A DNA stretch of 64,000 nucleotides from Winogradskyella aurantia (GTDB lineage Bacteria > Bacteroidota > Bacteroidia > Flavobacteriales > Flavobacteriaceae), in NCBI RefSeq assembly GCF_002266855.1, contig NZ_NGJN01000003.1, positions 62,001-126,000 of the forward strand. The letters are read 5' to 3'. Below, one piece after another: positions 62,262-64,000 of this stretch. The position numbers and the translations under genes are program-made. The notes under the pieces are model-generated. The model was given only the letters and a program-made list of their open reading frames with translations, ran no database searches and had not been told where the DNA came from. Position 1 is the first letter of the stretch. Each line of letters starts with the position of its first letter.

Positions 62262-64000
62262 TTATGATAAATAGTCTTTCACTGCGTTCAATGCCTTAGC
62301 AATACCATCGCTATTTTTTCCACCTGCAGTAGCAAAGAAAGGCTGACCTCCACCTCCTCCTTCAATATATTTTCCAAGCTCTCTAACAATTGTACCAGCA
62401 TTTAAGTCTCTTTCGTTGACCAACTCCTTTGAAATATAGCAGGTCAGTATGGCCTTACCTCCATTATTAGTTCCAAACAATAGAAATAAATTATTGTACT
62501 GACTTCCAAGTTCAAAACACAAATCCTTAATTCCTGTAGGATCCAAATCGATTTTTTTAGCTAAGAATTGAATACCATTCACCTCCGTTAACTCTGTTTT
62601 CAATTCTGATTTTAAATTCTTGGCCTTATCCTTTAGCAAAGCTTCTACCTGCTTTTTTAAACTCGTATTTTCATCTTGCAGATTCATTATTGCTTTAACG
62701 GGTTCTACAGGATTTTTAAGGGAATTCTTAACTGCTTCAAATTCTTTATCAATACGCTCAAAATAATTACCAACCGCCATATTGGTAATCGCTTCAATTC
62801 GCCTTATTCCAGCTGCAATAGCGCTCTCTGATTTAATTTTAAAATACCATATATCTCCGGTATTCTTCACATGCGTACCACCACATAACTCTATAGACTG
62901 ACCGAACCGTATGGCCCTAACACTATCGCCATATTTTTCTCCAAACAAAGCAATAGCGCCTTCATCCAAAGCTTTTTGCATAGGAATATTGCGCTGTTCC
63001 TCTAAGGGTAGATTCTCCCTAATTCTTGAGTTGACAAAATCTTCTATTTCCTGTAACTGATCAGCATTTACCTTTGAAAAATGTGAAAAATCAAAGCGTA
63101 AATATTTTGGCTTAACCAAAGATCCCTTTTGCTCTACATGAGGACCCAAAATGGTTCGCAAAGCTTGATGCAAGAGATGGGTAGCCGTGTGATTACTTGC
63201 GGACAGACGCCTGTGTTCCCTATTCACAACAGCTTTAAAGGAATCTTCAATATGATTTGGCAAATGCTTAGTAAAATGTATTATAACATTATTCTCCTTT
63301 TTTGTGTCAGTTATATAAACCACGTCACCATTAGGTGCTTCTATATAGCCTTTGTCCCCTATTTGTCCTCCTCCTTCCGGATAAAAGGGGGTTAAATTGA
63401 ACACAAGTTGATATTGGTCACCCTCCTTTTTAGTCACCACCTTGCGGTAGCGTGTTATTTTAACATCTGCAGATAGAACGTCATAACCAACAAACTCTTC
63501 ATGATCATCATCCTTGATAATTACCCAGTCAGATGTTTCAGATGCTGAAGCAGAACGAGAACGCTCCTTTTGTTTTTGCATTTCTTTTGAGAAGCCCTCT
63601 TCATCTACGGTATATCCTCTTTCTCTGGCTATTAACTGGGTTAAGTCCAGCGGAAAACCGTAAGTGTCATAAAGCTCAAATACCTTGTTACCTTCTATTG
63701 TTCTGGTCTTGGTATTTTCAATAACCTTATCTAAAAGAAGTAATCCTTGGTCTAAGGTTCTCAAAAAAGACTGCTCTTCTTCTTTTATGACGTTCTCAAT
63801 GAGACGCTCTTGGGCCCTAAGCTCAGGGAATGCCTCACCCATTTGCCTGCTTAAGGTTGCCACAAGTTTGTAAATAAAGGCTTGCTTTTGATTCAAAAAT
63901 GTAAATCCATAACGAATGGCACGTCTTAAAATTCGCCTTATCACATATCCTGCACCTGTATTGCTGGGTAACTGACCATCTGCAATAGAAAAAGCTACAG
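62262..64000 (-). CDS. alaS: Alanyl-tRNA synthetase, N-terminal part outside window
   Basis: The frame remains open to the window edge (reverse-strand translation continues as [20 protein letters not shown]), so the 5' part of the gene is missing. The visible part has the tRNA-recognition helical region, the editing domain with [12 protein letters not shown] and [12 protein letters not shown], and the C-terminal coiled coil and DHHA1 domain ([15 protein letters not shown]). It charges tRNA-Ala and clears mischarged Ser or Gly. The same tRNA charging serves tmRNA, whose tag begins with alanine. Confidence 0.96.
   Translation of the reverse strand, partial: VAFSIADGQLPSNTGAGYVIRRILRRAIRYGFTFLNQKQAFIYKLVATLSRQMGEAFPELRAQERLIENVIKEEEQSFLRTLDQGLLLLDKVIENTKTRTIEGNKVFELYDTYGFPLDLTQLIARERGYTVDEEGFSKEMQKQKERSRSASASETSDWVIIKDDDHEEFVGYDVLSADVKITRYRKVVTKKEGDQYQLVFNLTPFYPEGGGQIGDKGYIEAPNGDVVYITDTKKENNVIIHFTKHLPNHIEDSFKAVVNREHRRLSASNHTATHLLHQALRTILGPHVEQKGSLVKPKYLRFDFSHFSKVNADQLQEIEDFVNSRIRENLPLEEQRNIPMQKALDEGAIALFGEKYGDSVRAIRFGQSIELCGGTHVKNTGDIWYFKIKSESAIAAGIRRIEAITNMAVGNYFERIDKEFEAVKNSLKNPVEPVKAIMNLQDENTSLKKQVEALLKDKAKNLKSELKTELTEVNGIQFLAKKIDLDPTGIKDLCFELGSQYNNLFLLFGTNNGGKAILTCYISKELVNERDLNAGTIVRELGKYIEGGGGGQPFFATAGGKNSDGIAKALNAVKDYLS

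Overview
The window is chromosomal DNA from a marine-type flavobacterium (Bacteroidota, family Flavobacteriaceae; genus not determined). The evidence is low GC, near-absence of Shine-Dalgarno sequences, repeated promoter boxes of the Bacteroidota type (TTG / TAnnTTTG), a type IX secretion cargo protein with a gliding-motility-type C-terminal domain, a tmRNA with the tag GENNYALAA, and the gene orders trpEGDCFBA and rluD-PASTA-ddl-coaD-GSCFA-alaS. There are no rRNA genes, tRNA genes, CRISPR arrays, integrases or intact insertion sequences.

Positions 1-17135 form one same-strand block with overlapping or nearly touching genes. It holds five histidine kinases in a row, the first cut by the window edge. 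Two are giant proteins of 1953 and 1587 residues, built from eight and six repeated GAF-like sensory units joined by an almost invariant helix. All five share nearly the same catalytic core. They are followed by a single receiver domain, a receiver-class III nucleotide cyclase fusion with ATP-type specificity residues, and a small three-helix membrane protein resembling the Pycsar-TM (DUF5706) effector family. The block reads as a multi-input phosphorelay that gates cyclic-nucleotide synthesis and a membrane effector. It is the most likely undescribed system in the window.

Positions 17310-22354 hold a thioredoxin-domain lipoprotein, a type IX cargo protein, and a broken second copy of the lipoprotein's 3' end. 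Positions 22376-37662 are mostly housekeeping and envelope genes: an SPFH protein, a dehydrogenase, ssrA, a PhzF protein, coiled-coil proteins, a UbiB-like kinase, a CBS protein, an MCE/Mla lipid transporter, msrB-msrA, an aldehyde dehydrogenase and a nitroreductase. Positions 38009-42138 are a minus-strand thiol/sulfur block (DsbD, two rhodaneses, two thioredoxin-fold proteins), followed by a divergent marR-yceI pair with an operator on the marR start codon.

Positions 43351-50103 are a complete tryptophan operon behind a leader peptide with three Trp codons and an attenuator. Two REP-like hairpin repeats sit inside it, upstream of trpG and trpA. Positions 50200-57903 hold small proteins, an esterase, a YitT protein, RhlE helicase, a TspO relative and YaaA. 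The window ends with pseudouridine synthase, PASTA protein, ddl, coaD, a GSCFA protein and a partial alaS.

All family assignments come from reading translated motifs by eye; no database search was run.
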